NCBI GenBank assembly: GCA_903813345.2
Contig: CAIIXF020000007.1
Coordinates: forward strand, 9,803,730 to 9,867,729
From: Owenia fusiformis
Taxonomy: Eukaryota > Annelida > Polychaeta > Sabellida > Oweniidae
DNA: 64,000 nt
Direction of reading: 5' to 3'
Positions 1-13,300 of this stretch are shown one piece after another. Position 1 is the stretch's first letter, and each line of letters opens with the position of its first letter. The notes beneath the pieces were generated by a model, which made no database searches, was not told where the DNA came from, and worked only from the letters and a program-made list of their open reading frames with translations. The translations under genes were made by a program, and so were the position numbers.

Positions 1-1184
1 GAGTTATTGGGTAACTTACTGAACTTTGAAAAGTGTTCCACTTACAGAAATGTTCATCTACTGGTTTTACAGCAGCTCGAAAGTAATTGATCAGTCCTTT
101 TTTCAGGACTTACCTCTGAAAATATGCAGTACATTTAGATAACATAATCTAAGAAATATGTCTTTCAACTTTGACATAAGTAACACTGAGGCCTGGAGCC
201 TGTCAGAATGTTAAGAATATGCAAATGAAATAAATGACAATAACATAAACCATAAGGAGAATGATTCCTGACATTCTTCAAGTGTTTTATGTAATTGAAC
301 TCTCCAACATTGAAACATACAGGTGTTACAATTAGTTCAGATTATAACATACTTTGCAACTATTTAAACACCTCATTTTAGAAATTGGAAAAAACTGAAA
401 AAGTGTGATATTTTGAATTTGTGCACTTTTCTTGGTATATAATGGTCAGACGGTTGAATAAGAATAATTTTGTACCCAGTTGAGAAAGTACCAAGAGGAG
501 AAAATATGTGATGTTTTTTGAAAACACAAATACATGAACTATGTTTATAAAAAGTCTCTTGGTCAAGACTCTGCCCCCCCCCCCCCTTCCCCCTTTTCTA
601 TTACTCCCACTAGAGTAAGAGACGGGGGAGGGGGTACAGGATGTTAATGCAAGATAACAAAATTGCCAATAATAACATTCCCAAAGTCCTCTCAAGGCCT
701 AGACACCAACAAGCTGTCAAGATGAGTTTTTTATTGTGCAGTTGACATTACACGTTCATGATGACCAATGTAAGGCAGTGAGAAGACAAGAGGGATGGCA
801 CTGTATAATGTAGAGCAAATGTTTTCATTTATTGCAGAATAACTCCCATGCACTTATTGGAAATTCAGAATATAGAAAATGATGTTTGTAAATTCTGAAT
901 TACAAGGCTGATTTCTTATTTTGAATTTCCTAGCATTTTTGAAATGATGATTTTAGTATTTTAGAATTTCATTCAGGCCTGCAAATACCAAAGATGAAAT
1001 AATTGAAAAAATCTGTGAAATGTAATTGATGAAGAAATCATTAACTTTTCAAAATTAACAAAAATCATCTAATATTTGAATTTCCAAAAATAGATTGCAT
1101 CAATGTTCAAACATTGAGATTTTTGACAGAATAAGCTATAAACTCTGTCCATTTGTTCTCATACCTGCTTGTGTATATCTGCAG
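1..1184 (+). other. Intron of receptor copy 1 (5' part outside window)
   Basis: This stretch precedes the first recognisable kinase exon and ends in an acceptor (tatctgcag). The exon that should come before it, carrying the GS domain and ATP-binding lobe (231 bp in copy 2), was not found here, so it lies upstream of the window. A C-run sits near 574-586. Nothing else recognisable is seen. Confidence 0.6.
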
Positions 1185-1352
1185 ATGTTGGTCCATGGAC
1201 TGAACTGTGGCTGGTAACAGATTACCATGAGAATGGGTCTCTCTTTGATTACCTCAACAAGTATGAGATTGATACTGCACGAATGATGAAGTTTGCTATA
1301 AGTATGGCAAATGGTATTGTGCATCTACATACAGAAATAACTGGAGTATTAG
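1185..1352 (+). CDS. Copy 1 exon: L45 loop and kinase N-lobe/C-lobe junction
   Basis: This 168-bp exon has a phase 1 entry and phase 1 exit, acceptor ctgcag and donor gtatag. It begins [11 protein letters not shown] and ends at the start of GKPAIAH. Bases 1185-1276 match the equivalent copy 2 exon at 91 of 92 positions by hand count; the remaining 76 bases match at only about 60%. Confidence 0.92.
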
Positions 1353-4300
1353 GTATAGGTTTTGATTTTACTATGTTTGCAGACTAATTCTAAACATGTA
1401 TATTCCAAAAAGGATCTTTGAATCAAAGGGGAATTTTCTTGAAAATGTTCAGTGCTGGGTTATACTTTGAAAATAGCAATGAATTAAAGAAAAGAAAACT
1501 ACTAGATAATATTCTGTTTTGCATAATATCAATTTTTTAGTTAAGTTCAGAAGTGGATTTGCACATATTTATTCTTCCAGGGAAACCAGCTATCGCACAC
1601 AGAGATCTGAAATCAAAAAATATTCTTGTTAAGTCAAACCACACATGTTGCATAGCAGATTTAGGTATGTAGCTTAAGTGACTGATTTCATTTGAATTTG
1701 GTATTTACTTAATGACATTTTTATTGATGACCAAAACTATCCGAGTGTCTGATTTATCAACATATCATGTATTTTTATATCTGAGTTTCTGTGAAACATC
1801 TCTAAGCCCAAAAGCATCTCAAAAGTAAAAAAGGTTTTCTCTGCATGAGAGCTATAATTTCTCAGATATTGTGACAAGTTTTATTTATTTATTTGGACTA
1901 TTCTGGCATACTGTTTGTAAATACAGATCAAATCTTTTGCAACAGGATGCAACTGGTCTGTATGTCCTATTGTCAGATTATTCAACCTGAAAAGTCGTCA
2001 GTGATTATCGACAATGTTACTTTTTGCTTAATTTTGTCATTTTGAGTTAATCATTTGTCTCACCTTTGTTTTGCCTGGAAAAAGTGTTCACTGTTGATAT
2101 AATTGCTATGATACTTCACGATACCTAGGAAATGTGAAATGTCAGGATGACCCAAATGTCATCTATCCTGGTGTCAGGATGTCTTGCTTGCATAAGGTTA
2201 CTCTACCCCTCATCTAGGATCTATAGGCTGTGATAATTTAAATGTTGATGCCTAAACAATGTAGTTAAGGGCACTCATACCCAATGCTTGATTGCCCTGT
2301 TGCTGCACAGATAGTACCTTCTGTATTTTTGTGCACTGATACCTGGAATAGGTACTGCCTTCCTTTTAGGAACCTACAATAAAAATTGATGAACAGCTGG
2401 CTGAGTCATTAATTCAAGACCAAATTACATTCATCGAGCATTTCTGGATTTTTTTTCATTTCTCACATCGAATAACTTGAAAAGTTGAGCGCTGCTTATT
2501 GCTAAGTAGTCGTAAATTGACATATTCATGTCAAGAAAGTAATTATTTGGAAATTTATCCATAATTGAGGTTATACAAAGCAGTAGAATGAATCAAGTCT
2601 ACTTTGTCTTCAAAGAAACACACTTTATTTATGGTTGATTAGCTTAATCACAAATCTTGCTAACTGTCTAGATGAAAAGAGCGCCAAATGTTAGCATTGA
2701 TAAATTAGATCAGCTCAGTTTGTGTTGAAAATGAGTCAATCTGCCTCAGAGTTACGATTTATGTTTTTCTTATGATTCTACTTTATTTGCCAATGACTTT
2801 TAATCAGGGACATTTTATGCTACATGTTATTTTAAAGCAGAACTCGGTTATCTTAGTTCAAAAAGTTCTAAAATCCACATGTTTTTTTTCATTTCCTGTT
2901 TATTTGGTGTAAAGGGGCAAGCTTTTTTAGACTGCTCTTATTTATTTAAGTTCTAATAATTATTTGACCACAAAAACAAATGCGTTTGTTTTGCCAATAT
3001 GTCATCTTCAATAAGGGACAATAGAATGAAAGTAAAGTCGTACAGATTATCTCTTAAGCTGTCATTAATCATGTTAATCCACCCATCATCACCAATTTTC
3101 CGTGATAATAAACCAATTTTCACAAAAAGTGCAGCATTTTATTCCAATTTTTACGACTAAATTGAATACTATTAGTCATGATTTACCTCTGAAAAGGAAA
3201 ACTGAGTCCCCTTGGGATTAGGATAATCCGAAAACAATGAAAATTTGAGGTCAAATATCTGATGTAAAAGCAACATTTTTTGATATGGTTACCATAATGT
3301 ACCAAAAGATTGGGGGATATTACATAATTGATCTCCATAAAAAAAATTACAAAATAAGAAAGGGATTATCTCACAATCCATTTGTTATAATCCATTATAT
3401 CTCATTATTCATGTTATTTTGTTATTTTTTCTTTTCTTGTTAATTAGTGAGGTGAATAATGTAGTGAAACTCAATATGCAAAAAGGTCAGGAGGGTTCTT
3501 GATTGTGCTATCCTATGGTATAGAGTCTCTTTAATAGGAAAAATGTTGATCATTAAAATTGCTGTTCTGCAGCACTGTCATGATCAAATAACATTAGTTT
3601 TAACAAATCAAATAGTACTAGTATTTTTTTAAATCTGCTGTTATTCCCAATATGACATGAAAAATACATAGAGAAATGTGTCCTCCCTGAAAATTATGAC
3701 CATTCCAATTTTGTTTGAAAATGCAATATGTTTACCTATGGTTTGCCCTGAAACTCAAAGAATAACATCATAACCAATAGGTGACACTTATAGACTATTA
3801 CCATTAGATTGATCTCTTGAAGTAAAATTGATTCCAGGGCTGGCCGTGCGGCATGAATCTTACACAGACACCGTTGACATATCACACAATGGTAACAGAG
3901 TTGGAACGAAACGCTACATGGCACCAGAGGTGTTAGATGATTCCATAAATCAAGCTCACTTCGAATCATTCAAGCGTGCAGATGTATATGCTATGGGGCT
4001 GGTGCTTTGGGAGATAGCACGAAGGTGTAATGGTTGTGGTTAGTATAAGACATATTTTTAAGGGTTGGGTTGAAATTGATAAAAAATAAGTGAGAGTGTA
4101 TGATTTGGGGTTGAGGATAATAACTTTGTTAAGTCTAGGTCAATATTTTCCTGGTTGAAATTTTGAGCCCCAGAATTAAAATGAATGGAATTTCACAATT
4201 TTATACAACAAACAAGTCCAAACAAGATTCTATAACTGCAATATGTTTTTAATTGTGTTTCTCGTAGTATGTTATCCATCTTTCAAAACAGATCTTCCAT

Positions 4301-7300
4301 CAAATATAGAATTCACAGTTGAACAAAAAGGTGTTGATATCTTATATTCAAAGGTCATTTATTAGAGTGTATTTTGATACAACATAATGACGTAATAATG
4401 TAAGCCTCTTAAAAAGGGACAACCTTCAAAATAAATCATGAATAGTGTTTTTATTTTTGCAAGTCACAAGAATCCCATATTTGTCATCTGACTATCAAAT
4501 TCTGTTATTGTGAACAATTCCAATGCTTAGAAAACTCAAAAAATGAAGAATTTAGGCCTAATGTTTAATATTTAAAACATAAGTATGAAACCCTAGTTGA
4601 TTAGAATACCGCCATATTACTAAGAGGAGAACTTTCCAGAGTCTAAGTATTACCTATTGGAATTGATGAATATGTGAAGTTTGATTACGTCAGAAAGGAA
4701 CACTAATTTGAGGTACAAAATTTATTCTACTTATTCGTTTCCCATTATTAGTAAATAGGAGTCTAAAGTTTACAAAATATTTAGACAACTATTTTTAGTG
4801 CATTGTCACAATACCAGTGACAGCCTCTGGTAAACAACAGTGTGAAATGTAAACACGCTTTCTTCGCAATTTGAAAATCTACTATTCTCACAATATCACA
4901 CAGACACTTAAAATATCAAGATTTTTTTGCCAAATTCCGAAATAGAGCAATGTAATGTTTGTTTGGCCAAGATGTTTAATTTTGAGACTCAGTCATTTGG
5001 ATATCATCGCAAAGGAATTTGATATAGAAATGGTGTGGATTGACCATCTTAGCCTGTCAACTTGTTCTTATCATAGCTCACAGTCCAAACAATGATGTCT
5101 GTACATAATCTATATTTGTATACAATTGTGTACTTTAGTGAGACTGAAACATCTCAAATCATTCATTTTCCAAATATATGTCATATTTGTTAATTTGCAA
5201 TGTCAAATTGTCTTTATTTATTCATAGAAAATAAATTGTTGAAATATAAGCAGCAAATATAATCTCCAAGTATGATGAAGTGATATTGCAAGAAATCCGG
5301 TCTCATTTAGGATACTTATTATGTACATTGTACTTTCATTGATTGCATGTGTATTGTACTTTCATGGATTGCATGTGTATTGTACTTTCATTGATTGTAT
5401 GTTTATTGTACTTTCATTGATTATATGTATGTTGTAGTTTCATTGATTGCATGGACATTATACTTTCATTGATTATGTGTACATTGTACTTTCACTGATT
5501 CTATATACATTGTATTTCCATAGATTGCATGTACATTGTAGTTTCATTGATTGTATGTGTATTGTACTTTCATTAATTGTATGTACCCTGTACTTTCATT
5601 GATTGTATATGTGTTGTACTTTCATCGATTGTATGGATATTGTATTTTCATTGATTATGTGTACATTGTACTTTCATTGATTGTACATACATTGTGCCCT
5701 TACAGCCCTTCTCCCATATCCACACATCACTACTCAAAACTATAATTTCATCCACACTCATTACATGGGATGGTGTGTTTCAGGTATAGTTGATGAGTAT
5801 CAACTCCCCTACTATGATCTGGTGCCCACTCTAATAACATGGGATGGTGTGTTTCAGGTATTGTTGATGAGTATCAACACCCCTACTATGATCTGGTGCC
5901 CACTGTAATAACATGGGATGGTGTGTTTCAGGTATTGTTGATGACTATAAACTCCCCTACTATGATCTGGTGCCCACTCTAATAACATGGGATGGTGTGT
6001 TTCAGGTATTGTTGATGAGTATAAACTCCCCTACTATGATCTGGTGCCTACTCTAATAACATGGGATGGTGTGTTTCAGGTATTGTTGATGAGTATCAAC
6101 TCCCCTACTATGATCTGGTGCCCACTCTAATAACATGGGATGGTGTGTTTCAGGTATTGTTGATGAGTATCAACTCCCCTACTATGATCTGGTGCCCACT
6201 CTAATAACATGGGTTGGTGTGTTTCAGGTATTGTTGATGAGTATCAACTCCCCTACTATGATCTGGTGCCCACTCTAATAACATGGGATGGTGTGTTTCA
6301 GGTATTGTTGATGAGTATCAACTCCCCTACTATGATCTGGTGCCCACTCTAATAACATGGGATGGTGTGTTTTAGGTATTGTTGATGAGTTTCAACTCCC
6401 TTGCTATGATCTGGTGCCCACTCTAATAACATGGGATGGTGTGTTTCAGGTATTGTTGATGACTATCAACTCCCCTACTATGATCTGGTGCTTACTCTAA
6501 TAACATGGGATGGTGTGTTTCAGGTATTGTTGATGAGTATCAACTCCCCTACTATGATCTGGTGCCTACTCTAATAACATGGGATGGTGTGTTTCAGGTA
6601 TTGTTGATGAGTATCAACTCCCCTACTATGATCTGGTGCCCACTCTTATAACATGGGATGGTGTGTTTTAGGTATTGTTGATGAGTATCAACTCCCCTAC
6701 TATGATCTGGTGCCCACTCTAATAACATGCCATGGTGTGTTTCAGGTATTGTTGATGAGTATCAACTCCCTTACTATGATCTGGTGCCCACTCTAATAAC
6801 ATGCAATGGTGTGTTTCAGGTATTGTTGATGAGTATCAACTCCCCTACTATGATCTGGTGCCCACTCTAATAACATGGGATGGTGTGTTTCAGGTATTGT
6901 TGATGAGTATCAACTCCCCTACTATGATCTGGTGCCCACTCTAATAACATGGGCTGGTGTGTGTCAGGTATTGTTGATGAGTATCAACTCTCCTACTATG
7001 ATCTGGTGCCCACTCTAATAACATGGGATGGTGTGTTTCAGGTATTGTTGATGAGTATCAACTCCCCTACTTTGATCTGGTGCCCACTCTAATAACATGG
7101 GATGGTGTGTTTCAGGTATTGTTGATGAGTATCAACTCCCCTACTATGATCTGGTGCCCACTCTAATAACATGGGATGGTGTGTTTCAGGTATTGTTGAT
7201 GAGTATCAACTCCCCTACTATGATCTGGTGCCCACTCTAATAACATGGGATGGTGTGTTTCAGGTATTGTTGATGAGTATCAACTCCCCTACTATGATCT

Positions 7301-10300
7301 GGTGCCCACTCTAATAATGTGGGTTGGTGTGTTTCAGGTATTGTTGATGAGTATCAACTCCCCTACTATGATCTGGTGCCCACTCTAATAACATGGGATG
7401 GTGTGTTTCAGGTATTGTTGATGAGTATCATCTCCCCTACTATGATCTGGTGCCCACTCTAATAACGTGGGTTGGTGTGTTTCAGGTATTGTTGATGAGT
7501 ATCAACTCCCCTACTATGATCTGGTGCCCACTCTAATAACATGGGTTGGTGTGTTTCAGGTATTGTTGATGAGTATCAACTCCCCTACTATGATATGGTG
7601 CCCACTCTAATAACGTGGGATGGTGTGTTTCAGGTATTGTTGATGAGTATCAACTCCCCTACTATGATCTGGTGCCCACTCTAATAACATGCAATGGTGT
7701 GTTTCAGGTATTGTTGATGAGTATCAACTCTCCTACTATGATCTGGTGCCCACTCTATAATAACGCTACCCTAATAACATGGGATGGTGTGTTTCAGGTA
7801 TTGTTGATGAGTATCAACTCCCCTACTATGATTTGGTGCCCACTCTCATAACATGGGATGGTGTGTTTCAGGTATTGTTGATGAGTATCAACTCCCCTAC
7901 TATGATCTGGTGCCCACTCTAATAACATGGGATGGTGTGTTTTAGATATTGTTGATGAGTATCAACTCCCCTACTATGATCTGGTGCCCACTCGAATAAC
8001 ATGGGATGGTGTGTTTCAGGTATTGTTGATGAGTATCAACTCCCCTACTATGATCTGGTGCCCACTCTAATAACATGGGATGGTGTGTTTTAGATATTGT
8101 TGATGAGTATCAACTCCCCTACTATGATCTGGTGCCCACTCTAATAACATGGGATGGTGTGTTTCAGGTATTGTTGATGAGTATCAACTCCCCTACTATG
8201 ATCTGGTGCCCACTCTAATAACATGGGATGGTGTGTTTCAGGTATTGTTGATGAGTATCAACTCCCCTACTATGATCTGGTGCCCACTCTAATAACATGG
8301 GATGGTGTGTTTTAGGTATTGTTGATAAGTATCAACTCCCCTTCTATGATCTGGTGCCCACTCTAATAACATGGGATGGTGTGTTTCAGGTATTGTTGAT
8401 GAGTATCAACTCCCTTACTATGATCTGGTGCCCACTTTAATAACATGCAATGGTGTGTTTCAGGTATTGTTGATGAGTATCAACTCCCCTACTATGATCT
8501 GGTGCCCACTCTAATAACATGGGTTGGTGTGTTTCAGGTATTGTTGATGAGTATCAACTCCCCTAGTATGATCTGGTGTCCACTCTAATAACATGGGATG
8601 GTGTGTTTCAGGTATTGTTGATGAGTATCAACTCCCCTACTATGATCTGGTCCCCACTCTAATAACATGGGATGGTGTGTTTCAGATATTGTTGATGAGT
8701 ATCAACTCCCCTACTATGATCTGGTGCCCACTCTAATAACATGGGATGGTGTGTTTCAGGTATTGTTGATGAGTATCAACTCCCCTACTAGGTGCCCACT
8801 CTAATAACATGGGATGGTGTGTTTCAGGTATTGTTGATGAGTATCAACTCCCCTACTATGATCTGGTGCCCACTCTAATAACATGGGATGGTGTGTTTTA
8901 GGTATTGTTGATGAGTATCAACTCCCCTTCTATGATCTGGTGCCCACTCTAATAACATGGGATGGTGTGTTTTAGGTATTGTTGATGAGTATCAACTCCC
9001 CTACTATGATCTGGTGCCCACTCTAATAACGTGGGTTGGTGTGTTTCAGGTATTGTTGATGAGTATCAACTCCCCTACTATGATCTGGTGCCCACTCTAA
9101 TAACGTGGGTTGGTGTGTTTCAGGTATTGTTGATGAGTATCAACTCCCCTACTATGATCTGGTGCCCACTCTAATAACATGGGATGGTGTGTTTCAGGTA
9201 TTGTTGATGAGTATCAACTCCCCTACTATGATCTGGTGCCCACTCTAATAACATGGGATGGTGTGTTTCAACTATTGTTGATGAGTATCAACTCCCTTAC
9301 TATGATCTGGTGCCCACTCTAATAACATGGGATGGTGTGTTTCAGGTATTGTTGATGAGTATCAACTCCCCTACTATGATCTGGTGCCCACTCTAATAAC
9401 ATGGGATGGTGTGTTTCAGGTATTGTTGATGAGTATCAACTCCCCTACTATGATCTGGTGCCCACTCTAATAACATGGGTTGGTGTGTTTCAGGTATTGT
9501 TGATGAGTATCAACTCCCCTACTTTGATCTGGTGCCCACTCTAATAACATTGGATGGTGTGTTTCAGGTATTGTTGATGAGTATCAACTCCCCTACTATG
9601 ATCTGGTGCCCACTCTAATAACATGGGATGGTGTGTTTCAGGTATTGTTGATGAGTATCAACTCCCCTACTATGATCTGGTGCCCACTTTAATAACATGC
9701 AATGGTGTGTTTCAGGTATTGTTGATGAGTATCAACTCCCCTACTATGATCTGGTGCCCACTCTAATAACATGGGATGGTGTGTTTTAGGTATTGTTGAT
9801 AAGTATCAACTCCCCTACTATGATCTGGTGCCCACTCTTATAACATGGGATGGTGTGTTTCAGGTATTGTTGATGAGTATCAACTCCCCTACTATGATCT
9901 GGTGCCCACTTTAATAACATGCAATGGTGTGTTTCAGGTATTGTTGATGAGTATCAACTCCCCTACTATGATCTGGTGCCCACTCTAATAACGTGGGTTG
10001 GTGTGTTTCAGGTATTGTTGATGAGTATCAACTCCCCTACTATGATCTGGTGCCCACTCTAATAACATGGGATGGTGTGTTTCAGGTATTGTTGATGAGT
10101 ATCAACTCCCCTACTATGATCTGGTGCCCACTCTAATAACATGGGATGGTGTGTTTCAGGTATTGTTGATGAGTATCAACTCCCCTACTATGATCTGGTG
10201 CCCACTCTAATAACATGGGATAGTGTGTTTCAGGTATTGTTGATGAGTATCAACTCCCCTACTATGATCTGGTGCCCACTCTAATAACATGGGATGGTGT

Positions 10301-13300
10301 GTTTCAGGTATTGTTGATGAGTATCAACTCCCCTACTATGATCTGGTGCCCACTCTAATAACATGGGATGGTGTGTTTCAGGTATTGTTGATGAGTATCA
10401 ACTCCCCTACTATGATCTGGTGCCCACTCTAATAACATGGGATGGTGTGTTTCAGGTATTGTTGATGAGTATCAACTCCCCTACTATGATCTGGTGCCCA
10501 CTCTAATAACATGGGTTGGTGTGTTTCAGGTATTGTTGATGAGTATCAACTCCCCTACTTTGATCTGGTGCCCACTCTAATAACATGGGATGGTGTGTTT
10601 CAGGTATTGTTGATGAGTATCAACTCCCCTACTATGATCTGGTGCCCACTCTAATAACATGGGATGGTGTGTTTCAGGTATTGTTGATAAGTATCAACTC
10701 CCCTACTATGATCTGGTGCCCACTCTAATAACATGGGATGGTGTGTTTCAGGTATTGTTGATGAGTATCAACTCCCCTACAATGATTTGGTGCCCACTCT
10801 AATAACATGCAATGGTGTGTTTCAGGTATTGTTGATGAGTATCAACTCTCCTACTATGATCTGGTGCCCACTCTAATAACATGGGATGGTGTGTTTCAGG
10901 TATTGTTGATGAGTATCAACTCCCCTACTATGATCTGGTCCCCACTCTAATAACATGCAATGGTGTGTTTCAGGTATTGTTGATGAGTATCAACTCTCCT
11001 ACTATGATCTGGTGCCCACTCTAATAACGTGGGTTGGTGTGTTTCAGGTATTGTTGATGAGTATCAACTCCCCTACTATGATCTGGTGCCCACTCTAATA
11101 ACGTGGGTTGGTGTGTTTCAGGTATTGTTGATGAGTATCAACTCCCCTACTATGATCTGGTGCCCACTCTAATAACATGGGATGGTGTGTTTCAGGTATT
11201 GTTGATGAGTATCAACTCCCCTACTATGATCTGGTGCCCACTCTAATAACATGGGATGGTGTGTTTCAACTATTGTTGATGAGTATCAACTCCCTTACTA
11301 TGATCTGGTGCCCACTCTAATAACATGGGATGGTGTGTTTCAGGTATTGTTGATGAGTATCAACTCCCCTACTATGATCTGGTGCCCACTCTAATAACAT
11401 GGGATGGTGTGTTTCAGGTATTGTTGATGAGTATCAACTCCCCTACTATGATCTGGTGCCCACTCTAATAACATGGGTTGGTGTGTTTCAGGTATTGTTG
11501 ATGAGTATCAACTCCCCTACTTTGATCTGGTGCCCACTCTAATAACATTGGATGGTGTGTTTCAGGTATTGTTGATGAGTATCAACTCCCCTACTATGAT
11601 CTGGTGCCCACTCTAATAACATGGGATGGTGTGTTTCAGGTATTGTTGATGAGTATCAACTCCCCTACTATGATCTGGTGCCCACTTTAATAACATGCAA
11701 TGGTGTGTTTCAGGTATTGTTGATGAGTATCAACTCCCCTACTATGATCTGGTGCCCACTCTAATAACATGGGATGGTGTGTTTTAGGTATTGTTGATAA
11801 GTATCAACTCCCCTACTATGATCTGGTGCCCACTCTTATAACATGGGATGGTGTGTTTCAGGTATTGTTGATGAGTATCAACTCCCCTACTATGATCTGG
11901 TGCCCACTTTAATAACATGCAATGGTGTGTTTCAGGTATTGTTGATGAGTATCAACTCCCCTACTATGATCTGGTGCCCACTCTAATAACGTGGGTTGGT
12001 GTGTTTCAGGTATTGTTGATGAGTATCAACTCCCCTACTATGATCTGGTGCCCACTCTAATAACATGGGATGGTGTGTTTCAGGTATTGTTGATGAGTAT
12101 CAACTCCCCTACTATGATCTGGTGCCCACTCTAATAACATGGGATGGTGTGTTTCAGGTATTGTTGATGAGTATCAACTCCCCTACTATGATCTGGTGCC
12201 CACTCTAATAACATGGGATAGTGTGTTTCAGGTATTGTTGATGAGTATCAACTCCCCTACTATGATCTGGTGCCCACTCTAATAACATGGGATGGTGTGT
12301 TTCAGGTATTGTTGATGAGTATCAACTCCCCTACTATGATCTGGTGCCCACTCTAATAACATGGGATGGTGTGTTTCAGGTATTGTTGATGAGTATCAAC
12401 TCCCCTACTATGATCTGGTGCCCACTCTAATAACATGGGATGGTGTGTTTCAGGTATTGTTGATGAGTATCAACTCCCCTACTATGATCTGGTGCCCACT
12501 CTAATAACATGGGTTGGTGTGTTTCAGGTATTGTTGATGAGTATCAACTCCCCTACTTTGATCTGGTGCCCACTCTAATAACATGGGATGGTGTGTTTTA
12601 GGTATTGTTGATGAGTATCAACTCCCCTACTATGATCTGGTGCCCACTCTAATAACATGGGATGGTGTGTTTTAGGTATTGTTGATAAGTATCAACTCCC
12701 CTACTATGATCTGGTGCCCACTCTAATAACATGGGATGGTGTGTTTCAGGTATTGTTGATGAGTATCAACTCCCCTACTGTGATCTGGTGCCCACTCTAA
12801 TAACATGGGATGGTGTGTTTCAGGTATTGTTGATGAGTATCAACTCCCCTACTATGATCTGGTGCCCACTCTAATAACATGGGATGGTGTGTTTCAGGTA
12901 TTGTTGATAAGTATCAACTCCCCTACTATGATCTGGTGCCCACTCTAATAACATGGGATGGTGTGTTTTAGATATTGTTGATGAGTATCAACTCCCCTAC
13001 TATGATCTGGTGCCCACTCGAATAACATGGGATGGTGTGTTTCAGGTATTGTTGATGAGTATCAACTCCCCTACTATGATCTGGTGCCCACTCTAATAAC
13101 ATGGGATGGTTTGTTTCAGGTATTGTTGATGAGTATCAACTCCCCTACAATGATTTGGTGCCCACTCTAATAACATGCAATGGTGTGTTTCAGGTATTGT
13201 TGATGAGTATCAACTCTCCTACTATGATCTGGTGGCCACTCTAATAATAACATGGGATGGTGTGTTTCAGGTATTGTTGATGAGTATCAACTCCCCTACT

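Noticed and set aside
1-1184. GS/ATP-lobe exon of copy 1
   Set aside because: Searched for the [13 protein letters not shown]-coding end and the LPLLVQRT segment; neither is present, so the exon is upstream of the window.
5681-7851. Short open frames across the 74-bp repeat ([31 protein letters not shown])
   Set aside because: They are frame-shifted readings of the same unit, each ending at taataa within three units; not genes.
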